Part shown: piece after piece, positions 56,715 through 64,000 of the stretch
Layout of the letters: every line of letters starts with the position of its first letter
How positions within the stretch are numbered: position 1 is the stretch's first letter
Source of the DNA: Bradyrhizobium sp. Ai1a-2
Lineage (GTDB): Bacteria > Pseudomonadota > Alphaproteobacteria > Rhizobiales > Xanthobacteraceae
NCBI RefSeq assembly: GCF_000426245.1
Contig: NZ_AUEZ01000012.1
Location: forward strand, 62,001 to 126,000
DNA length: 64,000 nt
Direction of reading: 5' to 3'
Notes under the pieces: generated by a model
The model's input: the letters and a program-made list of their open reading frames with translations, nothing else
What the model was told of the DNA's origin: nothing
The model's database searches: none
Program-made: the position numbers and the translations under genes

Positions 56715-58574
56715 ATGAAACCCGAGCCGCCTCCTTCTTCCGCCAGCGCCACAGCCTGGACCCGCTCAAGACCGCCTCTGCTGCGGTTCCTGCAGTCATG
56801 CCACGACGAGTTCGCCGCCGAGACCGGCGGTGCCGTCGCCGATTACATTCCCGAACTCGGCAAGGCCGACCCTGCCCATTTTGGCATCAGTCTCGCCACC
56901 CTCGATGGCCATGTCTACGAGGTCGGCGACACCAAGGTGCCCTTCACCATCCAGTCGATGTCAAAACCCTTCGTGTTCGCGCTGGCGCTGGACACGCTGG
57001 GGGCGGCGCACGTGGAAAGCGCGATCGGCGTCGAACCGTCGGGCGATCCCTTCAACTCGATCCGGCTGAACGCGGAAAACCATCCGTTCAATCCGATGGT
57101 CAATGCCGGCGCCATTGCCTGCACCGGGCTGATCCATGAGGCCAAGGGCGAGGCTGCCTTCGACTACATCCGGCAGGCGCTCGGCCGCTTCGCCGGACGC
57201 GAACTCGCGCTCGACGAGGCCGTCTATCTTTCCGAAAGCACGACCGGCGACCGCAACCGGGCGATCGGCTATCTCCTGCGCACCAATGCCGTGATCAAGG
57301 ACAACGTCGCTTCCGTGCTGGATGTCTATTTCCGACAATGCGCGGTCCTGGTGACCGCACGCGACATCGCGATCATGGCGGCAACGCTTGCCAATCGCGG
57401 CATCAATCCGGTGACCGGCGAGCAGGTGATGACGCCCTATGCGATTTCGCGTGCGCTCTCGGTGATGACGTCGTCGGGCATGTATGACTTCGCCGGCGAA
57501 TGGATCTATCGCGTCGGCATCCCCGCCAAGAGCGGCGTCGGCGGCGGCATCCTCGCCGCACTCCCCGCCCGGCTCGGGCTCGGCAGCTATTCGCCCAAGC
57601 TCGACAAGCACGGCAACAGCGTGCGCGGCATCAAGGTGTGCGAGGCGCTGTCCTCGCATTACGACCTGCACATGCTCAACCGCAGCGACGATGCGCGCAC
57701 CAGCATCATCGCCGACTACAATATCGGCAAGAGCCCATCGCGGCGCGTCCGTCGCCCGCAGGAGCGCGACATCCTCGCGGCGCATCCCCAGGAAGTGCGG
57801 ATTATCGAGCTGGTCGGCACGCTGTCGCTATCCGCCGTCGATTACGTGTCACGGCGGCTGGCCTCGGAGCCGCGGCCGCAATTCGTCGTGTTCGACCTCC
57901 ACCGGGTCACCTCCACCACCCGCGCCGGCGCGCGGCTGGTCGCGGAGGCCTTCGAGGAACTCGCCGCACTCGGCGTCACCGTGATCCTGTCCGGAATCAA
58001 ACGCACGTCGACGGAATGGAAGACGCTGCGCGAATGGACGGCCAAGCTCGGTAACATCAGGGACTTCTATCTGCTCGACACCGCGATCGAATGGGCGGAG
58101 GACCAGATCGTCTATCGCTACGGCGGCTCGATCGATTTCTTCGAGACCACGGAATTCTCTGAGCAGCCGCTGCTGGCCGGATTGAGCGCGGAAGAATTGA
58201 CGGATCTTGCGTCGCTCGCCGCAACGCGCATCTATCGCTCTGGCGAGAAGATCATCGCTGCCGGCGATGCCGCCAGCTCGCTGTTCTTCCTGCAGAGCGG
58301 CGTCGTGCACGTCACCCTGCCCGACGGCGTCCGCCTGGCAACGCTCACCGCCGGCATGGCGTTCGGCGAGATGGCGCTGATCGAGCCGGTCCGCTCTGCC
58401 GACGTATTAGCGGACCAGGCGGCGACTGCCTGGGAAATCCCGCTGCGCGACTTCGAGCGGTTTCGCAAGCAGCACCCGCGCGCCGGCGAGCGGATCATGC
58501 GCAACCTCGCGCAACTGCTCGCCGACCGCCTGATCGTCGCCAACGCGAAGGTGGATCTGTTGACGTCGACTTAG
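56715..58574 (+). CDS. glsA: glutaminase fused to STAS and cyclic-nucleotide-binding domains
   Basis: 619 aa, about twice the size of plain GlsA. Residues about 20-325 are a serine-type glutaminase with the Ser-x-x-Lys pair in IQSMSKPFVFA, NAENHPFNPMVNAGA, and KSGVGGGILAALP. Residues about 345-460 form a STAS domain (FVVFDLHRVTSTTRAGARLV). Residues about 480-610 form a cNMP-binding/CRP-like domain (GEKIIAAGDAASSLFFLQSG and FGEMALIEPVR). The tail domains probably sense a nucleotide or partner. It follows the TRAP permease by 22 bp and may be in its transcript. Confidence 0.92.
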   Translation: MKPEPPPSSASATAWTRSRPPLLRFLQSCHDEFAAETGGAVADYIPELGKADPAHFGISLATLDGHVYEVGDTKVPFTIQSMSKPFVFALALDTLGAAHVESAIGVEPSGDPFNSIRLNAENHPFNPMVNAGAIACTGLIHEAKGEAAFDYIRQALGRFAGRELALDEAVYLSESTTGDRNRAIGYLLRTNAVIKDNVASVLDVYFRQCAVLVTARDIAIMAATLANRGINPVTGEQVMTPYAISRALSVMTSSGMYDFAGEWIYRVGIPAKSGVGGGILAALPARLGLGSYSPKLDKHGNSVRGIKVCEALSSHYDLHMLNRSDDARTSIIADYNIGKSPSRRVRRPQERDILAAHPQEVRIIELVGTLSLSAVDYVSRRLASEPRPQFVVFDLHRVTSTTRAGARLVAEAFEELAALGVTVILSGIKRTSTEWKTLREWTAKLGNIRDFYLLDTAIEWAEDQIVYRYGGSIDFFETTEFSEQPLLAGLSAEELTDLASLAATRIYRSGEKIIAAGDAASSLFFLQSGVVHVTLPDGVRLATLTAGMAFGEMALIEPVRSADVLADQAATAWEIPLRDFERFRKQHPRAGERIMRNLAQLLADRLIVANAKVDLLTST

Positions 58575-58594
58575 GTCTCTCGATCTCCCTCTTC

Positions 58595-58618
58595 CCTCTC
58601 CCCGCAGGCGGGGAGAGG
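58595..58618. terminator. hairpin after the glutaminase fusion gene
   Basis: CCTCTCCCCGC (58595-58605) pairs perfectly with GCGGGGAGAGG (58608-58618). It lies between the convergent glutaminase and AhpD-like genes. It belongs to the same repeat type as 45548-45569 and has no clear T-run. Confidence 0.5.
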
Positions 58619-58647
58619 CGAAGGGAGTTCGCGGCCGCAGCTATGAC

Positions 58648-59175
58648 TCAACCCACCACTTCCGTGACCGGCTGCAGGTCGATCGCGAACGTTTCGAGGA
58701 ATTTCGAGGTCATGATGTAGAAGCCGACCGAGAGCTGCAGTTCGACGAGCGCGGCTGGCGAGAGCTTGGAGGCGATCGCGTTGAAGGTGGCGTCCGTCGG
58801 CTTCTTGAGCTTGACGATCTCATCGGTGAAGGCGAGCGCGGCGCGCTGCACGTCGTTGAAGCAGGTGGCAGACTGCCAGTTCTCCAGCGCCGCGTTCTGC
58901 TCGTCGGTGACGCCGACGTTCTTGCCGATCCGCTTGTGCGCGACGATCTCGTAAGGCGCTTCGCACAGGATTCCGGTGCGCGTGATCGCAAGCTCGCGCA
59001 CGATCGGATCAAGCTCCCCTTTGTGTCTGATCGCGCCGCCGAGCCTGCAATATTGCTCAAAATATGCAGGCGAATGCGCCATCATGCGGAAGATGTTGGC
59101 GTTGCGGTTCTTGTCGAGGATTTCGCGGGTGCGATCGCTGGCCTTGGCGGGGTCGCTGTATTCGATACGAGCCAT
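58648..59175 (-). CDS. carboxymuconolactone decarboxylase/AhpD-like protein
   Basis: 175-aa all-helical protein. Core LDPIVRELAITRTGILCEAPYEIVAHKRIG. The position of the peroxidatic CxxC carries only one Cys (CEAPYE), so it is unlikely to be a peroxidase like AhpD and may act as a lactone decarboxylase or have lost activity. The ATG at 59175 (MARIEYSDPAK) is preferred to a longer frame of 37 residues. Confidence 0.85.
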   Translation of the reverse strand: MARIEYSDPAKASDRTREILDKNRNANIFRMMAHSPAYFEQYCRLGGAIRHKGELDPIVRELAITRTGILCEAPYEIVAHKRIGKNVGVTDEQNAALENWQSATCFNDVQRAALAFTDEIVKLKKPTDATFNAIASKLSPAALVELQLSVGFYIMTSKFLETFAIDLQPVTEVVG

Positions 59176-59443
59176 CGTTTCCTTCTCGTTTCTTTTGTCG
59201 CGTTTTGCTTTGGTTCCGTTAAGTTTCGAGACACTATCTGGCGCTTGACGCAGGAGCAACACAGCCGAGTCAAAATGCCGCCGCAATGCTGACCGACCCT
59301 GCTACCGTCGATGTTCGCTGAGTGGGGACTCAATCAGAGCGAATGTGCGACGCGGGGTGTTCCGAGAGTACAAATCTAAAAGGCCGTCGCTTGCGCGGAT
59401 TCCGCGACACGATGAGTCACGCCCAAGTCTAGGGGGAATAGGC
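59176..59443. other. gap of 268 bp
   Basis: Contains the promoter of the AhpD-like gene on the minus strand and the lead-in to the 33-codon ORF. No further gene or repeat is seen. Confidence 0.35.
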
Positions 59444-59545
59444 ATGAAGGAAGCCACCAGGAGGGCGGCCTCGGAAGCGCTTGCGCAAATGCTGGCGGTG
59501 ACGGCAATGGTCGTCATCGCCAGCATTGTGCTCTACTGGCGGTGA
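59444..59545 (+). CDS. 33-aa membrane peptide
   Basis: Starts MKEATRRAASEALAQML, then a single hydrophobic helix AVTAMVVIASIVLYWR. The ribosome binding site AGGGGGA is very strong, six bases before the ATG at 59444. Basic N-terminus and helix suggest a bitopic peptide with N-in orientation. Unknown function. It ends 6 bp from the convergent DUF35 gene stop. Confidence 0.55.
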   Translation: MKEATRRAASEALAQMLAVTAMVVIASIVLYWR

Positions 59546-59551
59546 CCGCGA

Positions 59552-59911
59552 TTATCTGACCTTTTCAAAATACGGCACGACACGACCCGCGAACTGCGCA
59601 AACCGCGCGTTCACCTTGTCGCCGATCGCAAGATCGTTCTCGCCGTGGGCCATCATCCGGAAACCTTCGGCGGTGTCGACCAGCACGATCTTGTAGGGCA
59701 CATGCGCGCGCGTCTCGGGCGTGGCGGCGCGGCAGACCAGCGCGGTCGCGTATACGGTCCCTGCCCCGCTGGCGCGCTTCTCCGGCGGATCGGGCGCGCC
59801 GCAGACGGCGCAAAAGCTGCGGCGGAAATATTGCACAGCGCCGCAAGCGGCGCAGGATTGATAGACGATTGCTTCCGCACCCGTTGTCCAGTCTGCAAGT
59901 TTGCCGCTCAT
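59552..59911 (-). CDS. DUF35 Zn-ribbon/OB-fold protein
   Basis: 119 aa. An N-terminal rubredoxin-like zinc ribbon (CAACG and CAVCG, ten residues between) followed by an acyl-CoA-binding OB fold (GTVYATALVCRA, VPYKIVLVDTAEG). Such proteins act with a thiolase-like partner, channelling or holding acyl-CoA. The ATG at 59911 overlaps the thiolase stop as ATGA, so the pair is coupled. Confidence 0.9.
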   Translation of the reverse strand: MSGKLADWTTGAEAIVYQSCAACGAVQYFRRSFCAVCGAPDPPEKRASGAGTVYATALVCRAATPETRAHVPYKIVLVDTAEGFRMMAHGENDLAIGDKVNARFAQFAGRVVPYFEKVR

Positions 59912-61044
59912 CGCACCCGCTCCAGGAACATGCTGACATGCGAGGACAGCACGCCGCCATCGCCATGCAATAGCGCGATCGAGGCATCGCGGACCTGGCG
60001 ATTGCCGGCGCGCTCAGTCATCTGCAGATGCGTCTCGACCAGATGCGCCATCGCGCCGCCGACGCCGCAATGGCCGTAACTCAACAAGCCGCCATGGGTG
60101 TTGAGCGGCATCTCGCCGCCTTGATTGAAGTAGCCGGCACGCACGCGCGCGGCAGCCTCGCCGCGCTTTGCGAGGCCGAGATCTTCGAGCAGCATAGCAA
60201 GCGTGATGGTGAAGCTGTCGTAGACAGCAGCGTAACGCACATCGGAGATCGCAACGCCAGATGCCGCCTTGGCCTTGGCGATCGCAATCTCGGCGCCGAG
60301 TTCGCTTAAAGCCGGTGCGGCGGTGACATGCTGATGCGTGTGTGCCTGCGCACAGCCGCGGATGCGCACGCCGATATCGCGGGTCCGCTCGCGGCTGATC
60401 ACGAACGCCGCGCCGCCGTCGGAAACGGGACAGCAATCGAGCAGCTTCAGCGGCTTGGCCACTGGCTTCGATGCCATCACGTCGGCGACCGTGATCGGCT
60501 CATGGAATTGCGCGCCGGGATGAGTCAGCGCGTGCTTGCGCATCAGCACGGCGAATTCGGCAAGGTCTTCTTCCGTGACGCCATATTCGTGCATGTAGCG
60601 GGAGGCAACGAGGCCGTAATAGGCGGGGATCGTCGGCCCGAGCGGCACTTCGTAATCGGGATGGCCGACTTGCGCGAGCGCCTGGATCGAGGCGTCGCGG
60701 CTCTGTCCGGTGAGCCGGTTCTCGCCACCGACCACGAGCACATGCTTCGCCACGCCGGCATCCACGAGATGATGCGCCAGCATGGTCATCGCGAGTCCGG
60801 TGGCGCCGCCGACCTGCACGGCATGGGCATAGGACGGGCGGATGCCGAAATGCTCGGCGAACACGGTCGCGAGCATGATATGCGGCGACACCGTGGAGTA
60901 GCCGCAGAGGATGCCGTCGATCTCCGATCGCCTCACGCCGGCATCCGAGATCGCAAGCTCCGCCGCCTTGCTCATGAGGTCAAGCGAGGACGAGCCTTCA
61001 TGCTTGCCGAATGAGGTCAGCCCGACGCCGGTGATGAAGCTCAT
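59908..61044 (-). CDS. thiolase-like protein (SCP-x/lipid-transfer type)
   Basis: 378 aa. Thiolase fold with VQVGGATGLAMTMLAHH at the position normally holding the nucleophile Cys: here the residue appears to be Gly/Ala, as in non-condensing Ltp2-type partners of DUF35. The usual C-terminal His block is NTHGGLLSYGHCGVGGAMAHL. It probably acts as an aldolase or acyl carrier together with the DUF35 protein rather than as a classical thiolase. Confidence 0.85.
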   Translation of the reverse strand: MSFITGVGLTSFGKHEGSSSLDLMSKAAELAISDAGVRRSEIDGILCGYSTVSPHIMLATVFAEHFGIRPSYAHAVQVGGATGLAMTMLAHHLVDAGVAKHVLVVGGENRLTGQSRDASIQALAQVGHPDYEVPLGPTIPAYYGLVASRYMHEYGVTEEDLAEFAVLMRKHALTHPGAQFHEPITVADVMASKPVAKPLKLLDCCPVSDGGAAFVISRERTRDIGVRIRGCAQAHTHQHVTAAPALSELGAEIAIAKAKAASGVAISDVRYAAVYDSFTITLAMLLEDLGLAKRGEAAARVRAGYFNQGGEMPLNTHGGLLSYGHCGVGGAMAHLVETHLQMTERAGNRQVRDASIALLHGDGGVLSSHVSMFLERVR

Positions 61045-61046
61045 CT

Positions 61047-61190
61047 CCTAACCTCCCCTTGAAAAGGGGAGGTCGGTTTGCGCAGGGCGCAAACCGGGTG
61101 GGGATCATCTCTCTCCACACGCATACCTGCACCCGGGGCTGACCCCCACCCCGCCCTCCCCCTTTCAGGGGGAGGGCGAAGCGAGCGCGT
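61047..61190. repeat. compound GC-rich palindromes
   Basis: CCTCCCCTT-gaa-AAGGGGAGG near 61055, GTTTGCGC-aggg-CGCAAAC, and CCCTCCCCCT-ttc-AGGGGGAGGG near 61155-61178. They fill the gap between the acyl-CoA dehydrogenase and thiolase-like genes. Confidence 0.75.
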
Positions 61191-61222
61191 CTCTTTGCAC
61201 GCGACCATCATCACCACCACCA

Positions 61223-62389
61223 TCAATACGACTTCGGCAGCCCGAGCACCTTCTCGGCGATGAAACTCAGGATGAGCTGCGGGCTTATCGGGGCGATGCG
61301 CGGGATCAGGGATTCCCGGAGGTAACGCTCGACGTGATATTCCTTCGCATAGCCGAAGCCGCCATGGGTCATCACCGCCTGCTCGCAGGCGCGGAAGCCG
61401 GCCTCAGCGGCGAGGAACTTCGCCGAATTGGCGGCGGGCCCGCAGGGAAGGCCCTGGTCGTAGTGCCAGCCGGCCGACAGCACCATCAGCCACGCGGCCT
61501 CCAGCTCCATCCAGCATTTGGCGAGCGGATGCTGGATCGCCTGGTTCATGCCGATCGGGCGGTTGAACACGATGCGGCTCTTGGCATAGGCCTGCGCCCG
61601 CGACAGCGCGACCTTGCCGAGCCCGACAGCTTCGGCCGCGATCAGGATGCGCTCCGGATTCATGCCGTGCAGGATATATTCGAAGCCGCGCCCCTCCTCG
61701 CCGAGGCGATCCTCGACCGGAATCTCGAAATTCTCGAAGAACAGTTCGTTGGAATCGACGGGCTTGCGGCCCATCTTCTCGATCTCGTGCACGGTGACGC
61801 GCTTCTTGTCGAAATCAGTATAGAACAGGCTCAGGCCCTGCGTCGGCGTCCGCACCTCTTCCAGCGGCGTGGTACGCGCCAGCAGCAGGATCTTGTTGGC
61901 GACCTGCGCGGTCGAGATCCAGACCTTCTGGCCGTTGACGATGTATTTGTCGCCCTTGCGCACCGCGCGGGTCTTGAGCTGCGTGGTGTTGAGCCCGGTG
62001 TTCGGCTCGGTCACCGCAAAGCAGGACTTGTCGCGGCCATCGATGATCGGCGGCAGCATGCGCTGGCACTGCTCCTTGGTGCCGAACACGACCACAGGAT
62101 TGAGCCCGAACACGTTCATATGCACGGCCGATGCGCCCGACATGCCGGCGCCGGACTCCGAGATCGTGCGCATCATGATCGCGGCATCGGTGATACCGAG
62201 CCCGGAGCCGCCATATTCCTCGGGGATGCAGATGCCGAGCCAGCCGGCATCGGCGAGCGCGCGGTGGAAGTCGGCGGGATAGCCGCCCTCCTTGTCCTTC
62301 TTCAGCCAATAGGCGTCGTCAAAGCGCGCACAGATTTTTGCGACGGCATCGCGGATGGATTCCTGGTTGGCCGAGAGCGCAAAGTCCAT
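61223..62389 (-). CDS. acyl-CoA dehydrogenase
   Basis: 388-aa FAD enzyme. Flavin segments CFAVTEPNTGLNTTQLKT and KVWISTAQVANKILLLAR; C-terminal MTHGGFGYAKEYHVERYLRE. The substrate-determining Glu at the usual position near 370 is not obvious in RIAPISPQLILSFIAEK, so the base may lie elsewhere, as in some branched-acyl members. Lies 11 bp after the CaiB-type gene in one transcript. Confidence 0.9.
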   Translation of the reverse strand: MDFALSANQESIRDAVAKICARFDDAYWLKKDKEGGYPADFHRALADAGWLGICIPEEYGGSGLGITDAAIMMRTISESGAGMSGASAVHMNVFGLNPVVVFGTKEQCQRMLPPIIDGRDKSCFAVTEPNTGLNTTQLKTRAVRKGDKYIVNGQKVWISTAQVANKILLLARTTPLEEVRTPTQGLSLFYTDFDKKRVTVHEIEKMGRKPVDSNELFFENFEIPVEDRLGEEGRGFEYILHGMNPERILIAAEAVGLGKVALSRAQAYAKSRIVFNRPIGMNQAIQHPLAKCWMELEAAWLMVLSAGWHYDQGLPCGPAANSAKFLAAEAGFRACEQAVMTHGGFGYAKEYHVERYLRESLIPRIAPISPQLILSFIAEKVLGLPKSY

Positions 62390-62400
62390 CAGTCTCTGTC

Positions 62401-63600
62401 CTAGTTCTCTGGAGCGTTGGTGACGCCGTCGTGCACCATGGCGGCGATCTCGTCGGCGGAGAAGCCGACCTCATGCAGGATTTTCGCGCTGTGCTCGCCG
62501 AGTCGTGGCGCCAGACGTTGCGGCTCGGCTGTCGTGTCCGACCAGCGCGCCGACACCTTCATGCTGCGGATGCGGCCTTCGGTCGGATGGTCGATGACCG
62601 GAAACACATCGGTTGCAACGATGTGCGGGTCCTGCAGCAGGCTTTCGAGGTCGTGCATCGGCATGACCGGCACGTCGGCCTTTTCCAGTATCTCGTTCCA
62701 CTCCGCGGTGGTCCTGGTCTTGAGGATGCGCGCAAGCTCGGCGTAGACGCAATCGATATTGGCGGCGCGGCCGGCGAAGGTCGCAAATCTCGAATCCTTG
62801 CGCAGATCGTCGCGCCCCGTCGCGGTGAAGAAATTGTCCCACTGCTTGTCGTTATAGACGATCACGCAGATATAGCCGTCGCTGGTCTTGTAGGGGCGCC
62901 GGTCCGGCGACAAATGCCGCTTGTAGCCACCGCGGTCGAGCGGCGGATCGTAGGTGAGGCCGCCCATGTGGTCGCCCATCACGAAGCTGGCCATGGTCTC
63001 GAACATCGGGATGTCGACGCGCTGCCCCTGCCCGGTCTTGTCGCGATGCACGAGGCTCGCGCAGATCGCGCCGACCGCGGTCAATCCCACGATGCGATCG
63101 ACCAGCGCGTTCGGCACGTAGCGCGGCACGCCGTCGGCGGTCTGCGCCATCAGCGCCGGCAGCGCGGTGGCGCCCTGGATCAGGTCGTCATAAGCGGGCT
63201 TGGCGGCGTACGGGCCGTCCTGGCCGAAGCCGAACACGCCGGCATAGACCAGCCGCGGATTGATCCTGGAGACGACGTCATAGCCGAGCTGCAGCCGCGC
63301 CATCGCCTGCGGGCGCACATTGTAGACCAGCACGTCGGCCTTCGCGATCAGGCGCAGCACCGCCTCGCGCCCGGTCGGCTTCTTCAGGTCGAGGCAGATC
63401 GAGCGCTTGCTGCGGTTGGTATTGAGGAACACCGGGCCCATGCCGGCGTGGCGGGTGGGACCGATCTGGCGCGTGACGTCGCCATCGGGCGATTCCACCT
63501 TGATGACGTCGGCGCCGTAGTCACCGAGCATCTGGGTGGCATACGGTCCCATCAGCACAGTCGTCATGTCGACGACCTTGATGCCCTCCAGCGGTCCCAT
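62401..63600 (-). CDS. CaiB/BaiF family (class III) CoA-transferase
   Basis: 399 aa. Starts MGPLEGIKVVDMTTVLMGPYATQMLGDYGADVIKVE in family style (shown in part): KVVDMTTVLMGPYATQ, LGDYGADVIKVESPDGD. The catalytic Asp is expected near residue 170 in the NALVDRIVGLTAVGAI region. First gene of the unit that continues with acyl-CoA dehydrogenase, thiolase-like and DUF35 genes: activation, desaturation and cleavage of an unknown acid. Confidence 0.92.
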   Translation of the reverse strand: MGPLEGIKVVDMTTVLMGPYATQMLGDYGADVIKVESPDGDVTRQIGPTRHAGMGPVFLNTNRSKRSICLDLKKPTGREAVLRLIAKADVLVYNVRPQAMARLQLGYDVVSRINPRLVYAGVFGFGQDGPYAAKPAYDDLIQGATALPALMAQTADGVPRYVPNALVDRIVGLTAVGAICASLVHRDKTGQGQRVDIPMFETMASFVMGDHMGGLTYDPPLDRGGYKRHLSPDRRPYKTSDGYICVIVYNDKQWDNFFTATGRDDLRKDSRFATFAGRAANIDCVYAELARILKTRTTAEWNEILEKADVPVMPMHDLESLLQDPHIVATDVFPVIDHPTEGRIRSMKVSARWSDTTAEPQRLAPRLGEHSAKILHEVGFSADEIAAMVHDGVTNAPEN

Positions 63601-63729
63601 GGCCTCGTCATCCTCCCAGAGTAGCAGCCGTTTACGGCCGCGTTATCACTTCCTGGGACCAAGTAACGGCAGGGCGTTCGCGAGATCAAGGCGCGCCGCG
63701 CGTATGGGCGTATGCACCGCGAGTGGCGA

Positions 63730-63930
63730 TTATCTCGTCGACCGCGCGTCGCGCTCCTTCATCAGCCGCTCGAGCTCGTCATTCTGCTGGCTGATGCGGT
63801 CGGCAATACGTGCCTCGTTCTGCTCGCCGGATGCAGCGGCGGCCTGTTCGATCAGCTGCCTGATGTTGTCTTCAAGAATCGCGATGCGATCGTTGAGTTC
63901 GTCCAGCGACAACGAGCTTTCGTTACCCAT
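63730..63930 (-). CDS. 66-aa coiled-coil protein, SlyX-like
   Basis: Heptad-rich chain LDELNDRIAILEDNIRQLIE and a second helix DRISQQNDELERLMKERDA. Small, acidic, no membrane part. The shape resembles SlyX-family proteins, but no specific signature settles this. The ATG at 63930 (MGNESSLSLDEL) is the only good start. Confidence 0.65.
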   Translation of the reverse strand: MGNESSLSLDELNDRIAILEDNIRQLIEQAAAASGEQNEARIADRISQQNDELERLMKERDARSTR

Positions 63931-63976
63931 GATGTACGCTCCGAAAGTCAGCGCCGCGGCACACCGCGGTGATTCC

Positions 63977-64000
63977 GTAGGATGGGTAGAGCGCAGCGAA
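63977..64000. repeat. palindromic repeat, family A, cut by the window end
   Basis: The left arm GTAGGATGGGTAGAGCGCAG begins at 63977 and runs to the last base of the window; the complementary arm should follow. Confidence 0.85.

Noticed and set aside
54620..56752. A 710-codon open frame antisense to the TRAP permease
   Set aside because: It mirrors the G/C-rich third positions of the real gene, has no start signal and reads as Arg/His/Asp-rich low-complexity sequence.

Overview
The window is a high-G+C alphaproteobacterial chromosome segment, most likely Bradyrhizobium or a close relative. The reasons are codon use, CoA-ester and beta-oxidation gene sets, TAXI-TRAP and OprB-type transport genes, and many intergenic palindromic repeats of a kind I associate with bradyrhizobia. 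The genus call is inference from memory, with no search behind it. No rRNA, complete tRNA, CRISPR array, transposase or integrase was found.

Left end (1-6.1 kb): a 5'-truncated aldo/keto reductase, then a visibly A+T-richer island, then a LysR regulator divergent from a short-chain dehydrogenase and an F420-type NADP oxidoreductase. The island (about 1.3-3.1 kb) is the most interesting part. It holds a structured non-coding stretch with perfect hairpins, an unannotated-looking 58-codon ORF with a strong ribosome binding site, a 104-aa XRE-type HTH protein and a 315-aa reverse transcriptase. The reverse transcriptase carries the retron hallmarks NAxxH, YVDD and VTG. I read it as an HTH-associated retron, probably an anti-phage system, with a possible overlooked small cationic amphipathic protein as a fourth component.

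6-16 kb: housekeeping. There is a YegD-like Hsp70, guaA, an RsmB-like rRNA methyltransferase, a MAPEG protein, a frameshifted metallophosphoesterase, small exported or membrane proteins, a CurA-type reductase and guaB. 15.9-16.6 kb: a RelE/XRE toxin-antitoxin pair with two matching 15-bp palindromic operators. 16.7-31 kb: a DHA2 exporter, feoAB, rlmE, ppx/gppA, a lone form II CO-dehydrogenase-type large subunit, a double-hotdog protein, a YaiI protein, an Uup-like ABC-F ATPase, a D-threonine aldolase-like enzyme and a YhiN-like flavoprotein.

31-41 kb: acyl-CoA metabolism. An SDR, a MaoC hydratase and an acyl-CoA synthetase are followed by a complete distal valine-degradation operon (mmsA, isobutyryl-CoA dehydrogenase, 3-hydroxyisobutyryl-CoA hydrolase, mmsB) with a divergent LysR gene. 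40.5-44 kb: a TetR gene, a thioesterase, an enoyl-CoA hydratase and a thiolase, tied together by a shared palindromic site. 44-59 kb: an MFS carrier, an OprB porin with a ZntB-like transporter, acetoacetate decarboxylase, a patatin, and an IclR-centred cluster (carboxyltransferase, 73-aa biotin carrier, TAXI-TRAP transporter) sharing a 17-bp palindrome. A glutaminase-STAS-cNMP-binding fusion follows. 58-64 kb: an AhpD-like protein, a 33-codon membrane peptide, and an operon of CaiB CoA-transferase, acyl-CoA dehydrogenase, thiolase-like protein and DUF35 protein.

Several intergenic gaps are filled by hairpin repeats. The largest family carries start codons and open frames that can falsely extend neighbouring genes, notably guaA and the D-threonine aldolase-like gene. 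I trimmed those starts.
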